Source: CAZHPR01 sp964534305 (lineage in GTDB: Bacteria; Patescibacteriota; Minisyncoccia; Phycocordibacterales; WO2-35-19). Taken from it: a DNA stretch of 64,000 bases. This document shows, piece by piece, positions 1 through 8,044 of this stretch. The position numbers were made by a program, and so were the translations under genes. The stretch's first letter is position 1. The number at the start of each line of letters is the position of its first letter. The DNA is taken from NCBI GenBank assembly GCA_964534305.1, contig CAZHPR010000002.1, positions 1-64,000 of the forward strand. The letters run 5' to 3'. The notes beneath the pieces are model-generated. The model saw only the letters and a program-made list of their open reading frames with translations, had not been told where the DNA came from and searched no databases.

Positions 1-12
1 TTTATAAACTTT

Positions 13-378
13 ATGGAACTGAATAAATTAACTGAAGAGGAGAGGAAGGTGATAATAGAAAAGGGGACGGAGGCGCCGTTTACTGGTGAGTATGTAAACA
101 ACAAAGCGACGGGTGTGTACGTCTGCCGGCAGTGCAACGCCCCGCTTTATAATTCTAAAGATAAGTTTGAGAGCGACTGTGGCTGGCCGAGCTTTGATCA
201 AGAGATAGAGGGGGCGGTGAGGCGCACGCCTGATGCTGATGGAAGGCGGACCGAGATCACTTGCGCGCGTTGCGGTGGGCACCTAGGGCATGTCTTCCTC
301 GGGGAGCAACTGACAGACAAAAATATCCGCCACTGTGTGAACTCAATTTCCTTAAAATTTGTTGAAGGTTCGTCATAA
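13..378 (+). CDS. msrB: Peptide-methionine (R)-S-oxide reductase MsrB
   Basis: Reduces the R form of methionine sulfoxide in oxidised proteins. The 121 residues cover the whole MsrB fold. Two CxxC pairs (C38/C41 and C84/C87) are the structural zinc ligands, CGWPSF (56-61) is the family signature, and the RHCVNS motif near the C terminus holds the catalytic Cys (C108). The start is preceded by an AT-rich leader without a Shine-Dalgarno site. A small hairpin terminator follows. The S-form enzyme msrA lies about 600 bp downstream, with one unrelated gene in between, so both stereoisomers can be repaired. Function is secure from the motifs. Confidence 0.95.
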   Translation: MELNKLTEEERKVIIEKGTEAPFTGEYVNNKATGVYVCRQCNAPLYNSKDKFESDCGWPSFDQEIEGAVRRTPDADGRRTEITCARCGGHLGHVFLGEQLTDKNIRHCVNSISLKFVEGSS

Positions 379-411
379 AATGTACCTTCTTCACAAAATT
401 AACCCCAAATC

Positions 412-437
412 ATTCCACGGAGCGGTGGAATTATTTT
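412..437 (+). terminator. Probable intrinsic terminator after msrB
   Basis: A 7-bp stem (412-418 with 425-431) is followed by a T-rich run. It is modest in strength but correctly placed behind msrB. Confidence 0.5.
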
Positions 438-488
438 AGTTGACTTATAGATAAATAGATGGTAATCTTTTGGGGTAAAGGAGGCATC

Positions 489-854
489 TTGAGAGACAAG
501 ATTTACTGCTTGATGACAGCGTCAGTGTCGCTTAGCGATAAAATGGCGGATGTTCTTTTTGACACCGCCTGCAGCATGATCAAGGGCGACGCTCGAAAGA
601 AGTACTTCAGAGACGAGGGGTTTGAGGGTGTGATCACCACATCCTTCGAAGTTCAATCCTTATCCGGCATCTCGGGCACCGAGTTTTTCGCTGAAGTTGA
701 GAGCGAGCTCGGCAAGGGCAAGGTCAAGTTTCTTGTTCGTGAAGCGGACGCAAAGATTCGCAACGAGATGGCATGGGCCCCGATGTTTTTCGTTGAGGAC
801 TTACCGGTTGGGTTGGGTCCATCACCTGGCAGGCAGAAGCCGGCGTACAATTGA
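489..854 (+). CDS. Hypothetical protein with TTG start and strong Shine-Dalgarno site
   Basis: Unrecognised 121-residue soluble protein with no obvious motif, signal peptide or membrane segment. I place the start at the TTG at 489 because AAAGGAGG lies at 477-484, four bases upstream; an in-frame ATG at 459 lacks such a site. A weak promoter (TTGACT at 440-445 with a TAAT-like -10 near 463) precedes it. The gene is visibly GC-richer than its neighbours and carries its own strong terminator, so it is an independent unit. In start signal and composition it matches the genes at 1578, 28753 and 56919 and differs from the housekeeping genes, which suggests a different origin or expression mode. 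Function unknown. Confidence 0.7.
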   Translation: MRDKIYCLMTASVSLSDKMADVLFDTACSMIKGDARKKYFRDEGFEGVITTSFEVQSLSGISGTEFFAEVESELGKGKVKFLVREADAKIRNEMAWAPMFFVEDLPVGLGPSPGRQKPAYN

Positions 855-861
855 TTCCAGC

Positions 862-900
862 GGGGCACACTTCTTGATAGAAGTGTGCCCCCTTTTTCTT
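862..900 (+). terminator. Strong intrinsic terminator
   Basis: A 13-bp perfect stem (862-874 with 879-891) around a TGAT loop is followed by a C/T-rich run with five consecutive Ts. It ends the transcript of the gene at 489-854. Confidence 0.9.
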
Positions 901-983
901 TGTTATCTTATAAAATGATAGATGGTAGAATTAAGTTTTGGTTAATATCAAAAACCCGATTCATAAAAATAATTAAAATAAAA

Positions 984-1517
984 ATGATCAAGAAGGCGTA
1001 TTTGGCGGGAGGGTGCTTTTGGGGACTGGAGGAGTTGTTTAGAAAACAGCCCGGTATTTCAAACATCACTGCTGGATACACAGGTGGTGAAATTGAGAAT
1101 CCGACCTATGAAAACCACGGGGCCGCACTTCAGTCGACAATTGCGCGGCACGATTTTGCAAAATCGCATGCAGAAGCATTGGAAATAGAGTACGACACAG
1201 AAGCAACGAGCTTTTGGAAGATTTTGGATTTCTTTTTTCAGATTCATAATCCAACTACTCTCAACAGGCAAGGCAATGATATAGGTGAGTCTTATAGGAG
1301 TGCCATTTTTTATCAAGATGAGGAGGAGCTGCAGCAGGCCAAAGATTTTATAAAAATAGTAGACGATTCAAAGAGGTGGGAGGCTCCGGTCGTCACCACC
1401 CTTGAGCCGTTTACAAAGTTTTGGCCGGCTGAAGATTATCATCAAGATTATTTGCAAAAAAATCCAGGCGGCTACACCTGCCACGCCATCTACTTCGACA
1501 GCTACTTGAAGTCTTGA
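984..1517 (+). CDS. msrA: Peptide-methionine (S)-S-oxide reductase MsrA
   Basis: Reduces the S form of methionine sulfoxide. The start is set at the ATG at 984, because the family begins just before the catalytic GGCFWG motif (Cys11 here). The frame stays open upstream to 885, but that extension overlaps the preceding terminator and resembles no MsrA. The 177 residues are a normal family length. The conserved YHQDYLQKNPGGYTCH stretch near the C terminus supports the family and may include a resolving Cys. The upstream region is AT-rich with no Shine-Dalgarno site. Together with msrB it makes an oxidative-damage repair pair. Confidence 0.95.
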   Translation: MIKKAYLAGGCFWGLEELFRKQPGISNITAGYTGGEIENPTYENHGAALQSTIARHDFAKSHAEALEIEYDTEATSFWKILDFFFQIHNPTTLNRQGNDIGESYRSAIFYQDEEELQQAKDFIKIVDDSKRWEAPVVTTLEPFTKFWPAEDYHQDYLQKNPGGYTCHAIYFDSYLKS

Positions 1518-1577
1518 AAAATGGGAGTTTTTGAGTTATAAGTAAAATAGAAAGAGGAACAGGAAAGGAGGCTCTAG

Positions 1578-2216
1578 TTGCCTAAACAGTATTTGCCTGA
1601 GTCGGAAGAATTTGTGGAATTCGAAGGGGAACTAAAACTCAGAGGGTTTCGCCGGATTTCGGGTCACGAATTTGCTACTCAATTTCTAAGACTGGGGCTC
1701 AAGGCTCCTCGGCCGCGCAGGGGTAGGGAGCTGGGATACGTCTTCCATGCTAACCACTACACTGTTTTTGTCTGGACCACTTGGCTCCAGAGAGAACGGG
1801 TAGCCAGAGATGAGGATGCTGGCTGGGTGTTGATCTCCGATAAGGACAATGTTTTGTACTTCTCGCGGCCGATACACCGGACCAAAAATTTCCTTGCGAA
1901 TCTCTTGATGCAGGCTCGCATAGCTTGCTGGAGAGTGAGACATCGGCCCCTATGTCCGGAGTGCCACAACTTTATGCACATTGTTCGAGGAAAGGCTTTG
2001 AAGCAGAGGTTCTGGCAATGTGATCTCAAGGAGTTGCACAAGGATAAGAAAAATAGAGTCAAGAGTTGGGACCACGGACTCCCAACTGATGCACTCGAAT
2101 ATCTGAAGCCTATCCGCAAAAAGAGGGTGAAGAGGTACGCCACTCTCCGAGCGAAAGGCAAAGAGCCTCACCAAGCAATGCTCGCAAGAAAATTGTGGGG
2201 TACGAGAAAAAGTTGA
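1578..2216 (+). CDS. Hypothetical protein with partial zinc-ribbon-like motif
   Basis: Unrecognised 212-residue basic protein. The start is a TTG preceded by AGGAAAGGAGG (1561-1571), an unusually strong Shine-Dalgarno site for this window. Residues near 131-134 read CPEC, and a further Cys (WQC) follows about 20 residues later, so half or three quarters of a zinc ribbon is visible; the fourth ligand could be a His. The C-terminal third is rich in Lys and Arg (KPIRKKRVKRYATLR), which would suit nucleic-acid binding, but that is inference. The gene is GC-richer than its surroundings and ends with its own terminator. It belongs with the other Shine-Dalgarno-bearing unknown genes in the window. 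Confidence 0.7.
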   Translation: MPKQYLPESEEFVEFEGELKLRGFRRISGHEFATQFLRLGLKAPRPRRGRELGYVFHANHYTVFVWTTWLQRERVARDEDAGWVLISDKDNVLYFSRPIHRTKNFLANLLMQARIACWRVRHRPLCPECHNFMHIVRGKALKQRFWQCDLKELHKDKKNRVKSWDHGLPTDALEYLKPIRKKRVKRYATLRAKGKEPHQAMLARKLWGTRKS

Positions 2217-2228
2217 GTGTGTGTCTGG

Positions 2229-2273
2229 GAGCCCGCCATTTGTAGAGATACGAAGGCGGGCTCGTTTTTATTT
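2229..2273 (+). terminator. Intrinsic terminator between convergent genes
   Basis: The stem GAGCCCGCC (2229-2237) pairs with GGCGGGCTC (2255-2263) and is followed by a T-rich run. It ends the 1578-2216 gene and abuts the stop codon of the convergent comF. Confidence 0.85.
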
Positions 2274-3093
2274 TAATGAGCCAGGAAGAGGCCGTAGACT
2301 TGTTGGGCGCCCGCCGCGCCTAGGGCGCGNNNNNNNNNNNNNNNNNNNNNNNNNNNNNNNNNNNNNNNNNNNNNNNNNNNNNNNNNNNNNNNNNNNNNNN
2401 NNNNNNNNNNNNNNNNNNNNNNNNNNNNNAATGAGCCAGGAAGAGGCCGTAGACTTGTTGGGCGCCCGCCGCGCCTAGGGCGCGGCGGGCTTCGGCGAAG
2501 GTCGCACCGGTGGTATAAACATCATCAAAGACTATAACGACACGATTTTTTACAAGATCTATTTTGTCTGGGGCAACTCTCATACTCTGGTGCAAATTTT
2601 TGAGCCTCTCTTCTCGGCTCAAGTTTACTTGCCTAGCTGTCTCCCTGGTTTTTTCTAATACATAAAGATTGATATCAAAACTATTATTCAATTTTTTAAC
2701 CTCAGAGAGTACCTCCTCACATTGGTTGAATCCACGTTTTTTCTTTTCGTCCTTGCTCATCGGTATAGGCGCTATAATCGGACCCTTGCCATAAAATAAT
2801 TCTATATCCGATGCCAGCAGACTAATCTCATCACAAACATAGGTAGCAAATCGCTTCCTAACCTCAAGGTTGTTTCTAAACTTTACTGATTTTACTATCG
2901 ATTTTACGGCCAGGTTGCCATAATCAAATATGGCGTTGCAGTCTTTGTGAATACTTCTTTTTGATTTGGGGAGCAGGGAATACATCTCCTGGGGCGGGAA
3001 TTTCAATAGTTTTTCTATACGGATGTCTGGCTTTACCAAAATGTTTGCAATTATCCCAAATACTCTATTTATGATGTTTTTTAGTATTCCCAT
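2273..3093 (-). CDS. comF: ComF family phosphoribosyltransferase-like protein (split by artificial gap)
   Basis: Member of the ComF/GntX family, linked to natural transformation in other bacteria. The PRPP-binding loop VVIVFDDVYTTGAT is clear in the C-terminal third, preceded by the typical PIPMSKDEKKKRGFNQ region. The usual N-terminal zinc finger of ComF is missing. The coordinates include the 100-N gap and one copy of its 55-bp flanking duplication; with these removed the gene is 666 nt (221 residues), a normal ComF length, and ends with TAA. It is divergent from the pilus locus starting with pilM. With the type IV pilus machinery next door, a role in DNA uptake is plausible, but that is inferred from context only. 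Confidence 0.8.
2330..2429. other. Assembly gap of 100 N, probably artificial
   Basis: The 55 bases before the gap (2275-2329) are repeated exactly after it (2430-2484). This is what two contigs sharing one 55-mer would give if joined by a fixed 100-N spacer. Deleting 155 bp restores the comF frame. Confidence 0.9.
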
Positions 3094-3112
3094 TATGTTA
3101 TAATTATAAGCA

Positions 3113-3118
3113 TAAAAT
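3113..3118 (+). promoter_or_regulatory. -10 hexamer of a probable leaderless pilM transcript
   Basis: TAAAAT ends 7 nt before the pilM ATG (3126), so transcription would begin at or within a base or two of the start codon. A divergent TATAATTATA just upstream could serve comF. Confidence 0.5.
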
Positions 3119-3125
3119 CTATTGT

Positions 3126-4238
3126 ATGGATTTCTTAAACAATCTTTTCAAAAAAGAAAACAAAAGCGTTCTCGGTATTGATATAGGCTCTTCGTCTATA
3201 AAGGTTGTTCAGCTAAAGAAAAAAGGCGACAAAGCGATACTTGAGACCTATGGTGAGCTCTCCCTCGGCCCATACGCTGGGGTCTCGGTTGGACAATCAA
3301 CCAATCTACCGACAGACAAATTGATAGAAGCGGTGAAGGATCTCTTGAATGAAAAAGAAGTTGCCCTATCAACAAAGGTTGGAGCAGTGGCCATACCTTT
3401 TAAATCTAGCCTGCTCTCCATTATAAAAATGCCCGAGGTTGGTCAGAAGGAGCTTGCAACCATGGTACCGATAGAGGCGAGAAAGTATATTCCAGTTCCA
3501 ATTGCTGATGTTACCCTAGACTGGTCAGTTGTTCCAAAGTTGCAATCAGAAGATGAGGCTGAAGACAAGGACAGAGATCGTTCAAAAGTAAAAACTTTAG
3601 ACATACTACTTGTCGCGATACACAACAACAAGATTAACGAGTATCAAGAGATAGTAACAAAGACAGGCATAGACACGAAGTTTTTTGAGATAGAAGTTTT
3701 TAGCTCACTAAGAGCGGTGTTGCCAGATGTAAACAAGCCAACGATGATATTTGATATGGGAGCTTCAACAACAAAGCTTTATATAATAAACAGAGGGTTG
3801 GTTCATTCTTCTCATATAATAAACAGAGGTTCTCAGGATATAACCTCAAATATCGCAAGACTACTCAATCTGCCTATAAATGATGCTGAGATAATGAAAA
3901 GAAATATCGGGATGGGGATGACATCTGAAGGGGTAAACCTTGGCGAGGCGGCCGAGGTTGTAGCTGAGTATATATTTACAGAAGCAAACAGGTTCCTCTT
4001 TAATTTTCAACAAAAAACAAAGCAAAATATAAAGTCTGTGGTCCTGGTCGGGGGCGGCTCAGCTCTCAAGGGATTCAGAGAATTAGCGGCGGCAAACTTC
4101 AAAGTAGACGTCTTATCCGGCAATCCGTTTGAAAAAGTAGAAGCCCCAGCCTTCTTGGAAGAAGTCTTGAGAAATACCGGACCAGAATTTGCTGTTGCTG
4201 TCGGGGTTGCTCTCCGAGCGCTTGCTGAAATCGAGTAA
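3126..4238 (+). CDS. pilM: Type IV pilus assembly ATPase-like protein PilM
   Basis: Actin-like cytoplasmic protein that binds the N-terminal tail of PilN and couples the pilus inner-membrane platform to its motors. The 370 residues start with the actin-fold phosphate loop GIDIGSSSIK (about 19-28), followed by IFDMGASTTKLY in the middle and VVLVGGGSALKGF near the C terminus, the standard order for PilM. It is the first gene of the pilus locus and lies directly upstream of pilN and pilO, the canonical order. No Shine-Dalgarno site is seen; a -10 hexamer lies 7 nt upstream of the ATG. Confidence 0.95.
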   Translation: MDFLNNLFKKENKSVLGIDIGSSSIKVVQLKKKGDKAILETYGELSLGPYAGVSVGQSTNLPTDKLIEAVKDLLNEKEVALSTKVGAVAIPFKSSLLSIIKMPEVGQKELATMVPIEARKYIPVPIADVTLDWSVVPKLQSEDEAEDKDRDRSKVKTLDILLVAIHNNKINEYQEIVTKTGIDTKFFEIEVFSSLRAVLPDVNKPTMIFDMGASTTKLYIINRGLVHSSHIINRGSQDITSNIARLLNLPINDAEIMKRNIGMGMTSEGVNLGEAAEVVAEYIFTEANRFLFNFQQKTKQNIKSVVLVGGGSALKGFRELAAANFKVDVLSGNPFEKVEAPAFLEEVLRNTGPEFAVAVGVALRALAEIE

Positions 4239-4301
4239 AGTTTTCTACATAAACAGTTTTGTTTGCTAAAGGTATTCGCAATCGTATATAATTACAAGTG
4301 A

Positions 4302-4988
4302 ATGGCACCAAATTTTCAATCATCTTTTATACCAAAAGAAACAATCACTGGTAAAACTTCTATCAGTAGTGATAGAAGCATCTTAAGTTTTTTGGGTGTC
4401 TTACTTCTTATCATTTCGATCATTGCTTCTGTGGGGCTCTTTGTATACAAGGGGATGCTAGGTGGCGAACTTGAAAGCCTGAAGTCAGACTTGGCTCTGG
4501 CTGAGAGTGCGATAGACAAGAAGGCAGTAGAAGAGATCACAGTATTCAACAGAAAAATAAACCTAATAAAAGAAATACTCGGTAGGCATCAAGCATCATC
4601 AAATTTCTTGACGGTACTTTCTTCTACGACGGTGAGTGGTGTCGGCTTTAAGGAGTTTAGGTACAACCATCTAGCGACTGGTGTTTTGGAGGTTATGCTA
4701 AGAGGCGAAGCTTCAAACTACAAGGCCCTCGCTCTTCAGGAGAATATCCTTTCAAATACCAAAGAAATAAAAAGCTCCAAGTTTTCCAACCTTTTATTAG
4801 TAGAAGGCAATAAGGTTGGCTTTGAGTTGTCCCTGACGATCGATCCTTCTGTTGTTATTTATAATCCAATAATACCAACCACTACCCCAAGCACCGCTAC
4901 TACAACGTCTACCTCTCTAGAATCTGATATTTCTGATATAGAAAATATCAATATGGATGATTTAGAGTTAACTGATTTAGATATATAA
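4302..4988 (+). CDS. pilN: Type IV pilus inner-membrane protein PilN
   Basis: Bitopic inner-membrane protein of the pilus alignment complex. The 228 residues have a short cytoplasmic tail (1-28), one membrane segment (about 29-50, FLGVLLLIISIIASVGLFVY), a coiled region and a periplasmic domain. An unusual C-terminal tail (about 185-228) is rich in Thr/Ser and then in Asp/Glu, which typical PilN lacks. Identification leans on its position between pilM and pilO. TATAAT ends 9 nt before the ATG, so it may also have its own promoter inside the locus. Confidence 0.85.
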   Translation: MAPNFQSSFIPKETITGKTSISSDRSILSFLGVLLLIISIIASVGLFVYKGMLGGELESLKSDLALAESAIDKKAVEEITVFNRKINLIKEILGRHQASSNFLTVLSSTTVSGVGFKEFRYNHLATGVLEVMLRGEASNYKALALQENILSNTKEIKSSKFSNLLLVEGNKVGFELSLTIDPSVVIYNPIIPTTTPSTATTTSTSLESDISDIENINMDDLELTDLDI

Positions 4989-4989
4989 A

Positions 4990-5526
4990 ATGACATCATT
5001 TGCATCATACTTTTTAATATCCTGCGCTCTTCTCTACGCTTTTGCGTATCCATTTTGGACTGAGGTTTCTATGAAGATGCAAGAGAAGGAAAAGTATCAA
5101 AAAACAATCGAAGAGGTTAATTCTTTGAATCAGAAAAAAGATCAACTATTGGCTCAAATAAAAAATATAGACGAAGAGGATAAAAAGAGGATAGACACCT
5201 TTATGCCTACTTCTTTGGATTTTGTTAAATTAACTTCTGATATAAATGATGTTGGCTCAAAGTACGGTATCAAGGTTGATAAAGTCAGTAGTATAGAAAA
5301 GGACAAATCTGTCGGTAATTCAATAAACGAAGCACAACCACCAAAGCCTTATAATACAGCCTCTATCAGTTTTTCTGTGACAACTTCTTATCAAAACTTT
5401 ATAAAGTTTATTGGAGATCTGGAAAGAAGTTTGCGTGTGCTTGATATAAAAAATATTGTAATCAATCCTTTGCAAGGTGGAAATTTTGATTTCAAAATAG
5501 AAATGGATACTTATTGGACAGAATAA
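4990..5526 (+). CDS. pilO: Type IV pilus inner-membrane protein PilO
   Basis: Partner of PilN in the inner-membrane alignment complex. The 178 residues show one N-terminal membrane segment (about 3-20), a coiled-coil stretch rich in Lys/Glu/Gln (about 30-70) and a ferredoxin-like periplasmic domain ending in a beta-rich segment. It starts one base after the pilN stop, so translation is probably coupled. The order pilM-pilN-pilO supports the call more than sequence identity does. Confidence 0.85.
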   Translation: MTSFASYFLISCALLYAFAYPFWTEVSMKMQEKEKYQKTIEEVNSLNQKKDQLLAQIKNIDEEDKKRIDTFMPTSLDFVKLTSDINDVGSKYGIKVDKVSSIEKDKSVGNSINEAQPPKPYNTASISFSVTTSYQNFIKFIGDLERSLRVLDIKNIVINPLQGGNFDFKIEMDTYWTE

Positions 5527-5537
5527 AATTGACAAAT

Positions 5538-5813
5538 ATGAGCAAACAATCAAACAAAAGAACATCTTTCATGCTAATTACACTCTTGGCTCTTCTTTTG
5601 GTCGCTTACAAGGTGATGTTTGTTGCTCCTCCCGAGATCGAAGAATTGAACCCAGCTTCGGTGATAAGAGTTGAGAGTATGGTAAGTCAGCTAAACTCGG
5701 TTGATTTTTCTAGTAGTGCAATAAATGATCCAAAATTTAATACACTAGAGACAATTGAGCAGCCACTCATTTCTTTGCCGGTAGGAAGATCAAATCCATT
5801 TTCTGGTTTTTAA
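5538..5813 (+). CDS. Small type IV pilus-locus membrane protein
   Basis: A 91-residue protein with one N-terminal membrane segment (TSFMLITLLALLLVAYKVMF) and a short outer domain ending in LPVGRSNPFSGF. I use the ATG at 5538, after the pilO stop; an in-frame ATG at 5514 would overlap pilO by 13 bases. It occupies the place of pilP between pilO and pilB but lacks the PilP lipobox and length. A GRSNPF-type tail is also seen in PilP proteins, so a reduced PilP analogue linking PilN/PilO to other parts is a reasonable guess, not a firm assignment. Confidence 0.7.
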   Translation: MSKQSNKRTSFMLITLLALLLVAYKVMFVAPPEIEELNPASVIRVESMVSQLNSVDFSSSAINDPKFNTLETIEQPLISLPVGRSNPFSGF

Positions 5814-5826
5814 AGATTTATAAAAT

Positions 5827-7599
5827 ATGAGCATCTTAGATATTCTTGCAAAACAAGGAGTGATTGATTTGAAAGACATCACTTCAATAAGAAAAAAAAC
5901 TGATACAACGGGAGATTCTGTAGAAGATGTTCTCGTCTCAATGGGGGTAAGCAACGAGGATATTTTAAAGGCAAAAAGTGAATACTATGGAGTCCCAACC
6001 AAAACGGTAGACCTCTCTTTGATAACTAGCAAAGTTTTGGACTACATCCCAGAAGAGGCAGCTGTTTATTATCAATTTGTTCCTATCGGTCTCGTCGATG
6101 GGGTGCTTGAGGTTGGGGTGATTGATCCAGACAATATATCAGCAAGGGATGCACTAAACTTTATATCGTCAAAAATAAATATACCTTTCAAAATATTTCT
6201 CATATCTTCGTCGGATTTTGAAAATATTGTAAAACTTTACAAAGGTCTTTCTGGGGAGGTGACAAAAGCGCTTACCGAGCTAGAAACAGAATTTGTTGTT
6301 GAATCAAGCAAGGGTAAGGTTGAAGAGGAAGGGGATGACAAAAACAAAAAAGAAACAGAAGCAGATACCTATGAAGAAAACGATCTTTCTGGTAGTGACA
6401 GCAAAGATCAAAAAGTTATAGAAAATGCTCCCGTCACAAAGATTGTTGCTACCGTACTTCGTTATGCGATAGATGGCAGGGCATCAGATATACACATAGA
6501 GCCAACTGCTTCTAGTGTCAAGGTGCGCTTCCGAGTTGATGGTGTGATGAACACTTCTCTTGTCTTGCCTGGTCGCGTGCATTCTGCTGTGGTCGCCAGA
6601 ATAAAAATAATGTCAAACATGAGGCTAGATGAAAAGAGAAAACCTCAGGATGGTAGGTTCTCCGCAAGACTAAACAATAGAAAGGTGGACTTTCGTGTCT
6701 CCACATTTCCGACCTACTTTGGAGAAAAGGTGGTGATCCGTATTTTGGACCAAGAGAAAGGGGTCAAGAAGTTGGAGGAGCTAGGTCTTAGTCCGTCAAA
6801 CCTAAAGAAGATCAGAAAGGCTCTGGAATTGCCTTATGGTCTCATCCTAATCTCAGGACCAACCGGAAGCGGTAAATCAACCACTCTCTACTCTATGGTC
6901 AACGAGGTTGATAAAGAACACAAAAACGTGCTTTCTCTCGAAGATCCTATTGAATACAACATAGAGGGTCTAAGTCAATCACAGGTAAGGCCGGAGATCG
7001 GGTACACTTTTGCTTCTGGACTGCGTACTACACTCCGTCAGGACCCGGACATTATCATGGTGGGAGAGATTAGAGACAAGGAAACCGCTCAGCTTGCAAT
7101 CCAGGCAGCACTCACCGGACACCTTGTGTTTTCTACTATACACACCAACACTGCGATCGGCGTGATACCGCGTCTTATAGATATGGGTGTTGATCCTTAC
7201 CTTATCGCACCGACACTAGCTCTTGCGATTGCCCAAAGGCTCTCTAGGTCTCTCTGCCCAGATGCGGGTAAGCCGGTAAAGGTAGAAGGGGCTCTTAAGA
7301 TGATGATAGACAAACAGTTTGAGGATCTACCAATGGAGTACAAAAAAGATCTAAAAATTGGCGACAAAGTCTACGAAATATCACCAAGCCCAAATTGTCC
7401 CAACGGTGTAAGGGGTAGGACTGCTGTTATGGAAGTTTTGGAGGTAGATAAAGAAATACAGCAGATAATCCTAAAGGATCCTACCGAACAAGCCCTCTGG
7501 AAGGCTGCCAGGGCTAAGGGTATGCTCACAATGAAAGAAGACGCGATACTCAAGGCTTTTGACAAAGTTATACCTTTTGAGGAGGTAAATGCGTTATAA
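5827..7599 (+). CDS. pilB: Type IV pilus extension ATPase PilB
   Basis: GspE/PilB family hexameric ATPase that drives pilus polymerisation from the cytoplasmic face. The 590 residues carry an N-terminal MshEN-like domain (about 1-150), a charged linker (about 160-200), then the ATPase core with Walker A GPTGSGKST (about 344-352), Asp box and Walker B DPDIIMVGEIRD (about 408-419), and the His-box GHLVFSTIHTN. The C-terminal zinc site, normally four Cys, has only one Cys in each half (LCPDAGK and NCPNG), so metal binding there is probably lost. It starts 13 bases after the preceding gene, behind an AT-rich leader without a Shine-Dalgarno site. Confidence 0.95.
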   Translation: MSILDILAKQGVIDLKDITSIRKKTDTTGDSVEDVLVSMGVSNEDILKAKSEYYGVPTKTVDLSLITSKVLDYIPEEAAVYYQFVPIGLVDGVLEVGVIDPDNISARDALNFISSKINIPFKIFLISSSDFENIVKLYKGLSGEVTKALTELETEFVVESSKGKVEEEGDDKNKKETEADTYEENDLSGSDSKDQKVIENAPVTKIVATVLRYAIDGRASDIHIEPTASSVKVRFRVDGVMNTSLVLPGRVHSAVVARIKIMSNMRLDEKRKPQDGRFSARLNNRKVDFRVSTFPTYFGEKVVIRILDQEKGVKKLEELGLSPSNLKKIRKALELPYGLILISGPTGSGKSTTLYSMVNEVDKEHKNVLSLEDPIEYNIEGLSQSQVRPEIGYTFASGLRTTLRQDPDIIMVGEIRDKETAQLAIQAALTGHLVFSTIHTNTAIGVIPRLIDMGVDPYLIAPTLALAIAQRLSRSLCPDAGKPVKVEGALKMMIDKQFEDLPMEYKKDLKIGDKVYEISPSPNCPNGVRGRTAVMEVLEVDKEIQQIILKDPTEQALWKAARAKGMLTMKEDAILKAFDKVIPFEEVNAL

Positions 7600-7637
7600 T
7601 AATACTGTATAATTTTTATACGCATAATTTAAATAAA

Positions 7638-8039
7638 ATGACCAATGAAAATGAGGATAAAAAGATAAAAATAATGTTGGTTGATGACGATGACTTTTTG
7701 GTCGATATGTACTCTGCTAAATTTGCAAGTGCTGGTATAGATGTTCTTCCTGTAAAAAACGGTGTTGAGCTTATAGAAAGATTAAAGAAGGGTGAGGTCT
7801 CAAATCTAATACTTCTGGATATTGTACTACCACAAATGGACGGCATAGAAACTCTAGAACAAATAAGAAAGGAGGGGTTGGCTTCAGGAATCCCTATAGT
7901 GATGCTAACAAATCAAAACGATGATAATGACATGGCAAGAACGACTAAATTAGGAGTTGATACTTATATAGTAAAGGCGTCAGCCACACCTTCTGAGGTT
8001 GTTGATTCTGTTTTAAAAAAATTAAATGAAGTTAAATAA
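7638..8039 (+). CDS. Stand-alone response-regulator receiver protein
   Basis: CheY-like receiver domain of 133 residues with no output domain. The acidic cluster VDDDDF (about 16-21), the phospho-acceptor Asp in LILLDIVLP, the switch Thr in VMLTNQ and the conserved Lys in YIVKA are all present, so it should accept phosphate. It sits between pilB and pilT on the same strand, which suggests control of the choice between pilus extension and retraction, as receiver proteins do in twitching motility systems. That role is inferred from position. No histidine kinase is found in the window. Confidence 0.9.
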   Translation: MTNENEDKKIKIMLVDDDDFLVDMYSAKFASAGIDVLPVKNGVELIERLKKGEVSNLILLDIVLPQMDGIETLEQIRKEGLASGIPIVMLTNQNDDNDMARTTKLGVDTYIVKASATPSEVVDSVLKKLNEVK

Positions 8040-8044
8040 AAATA

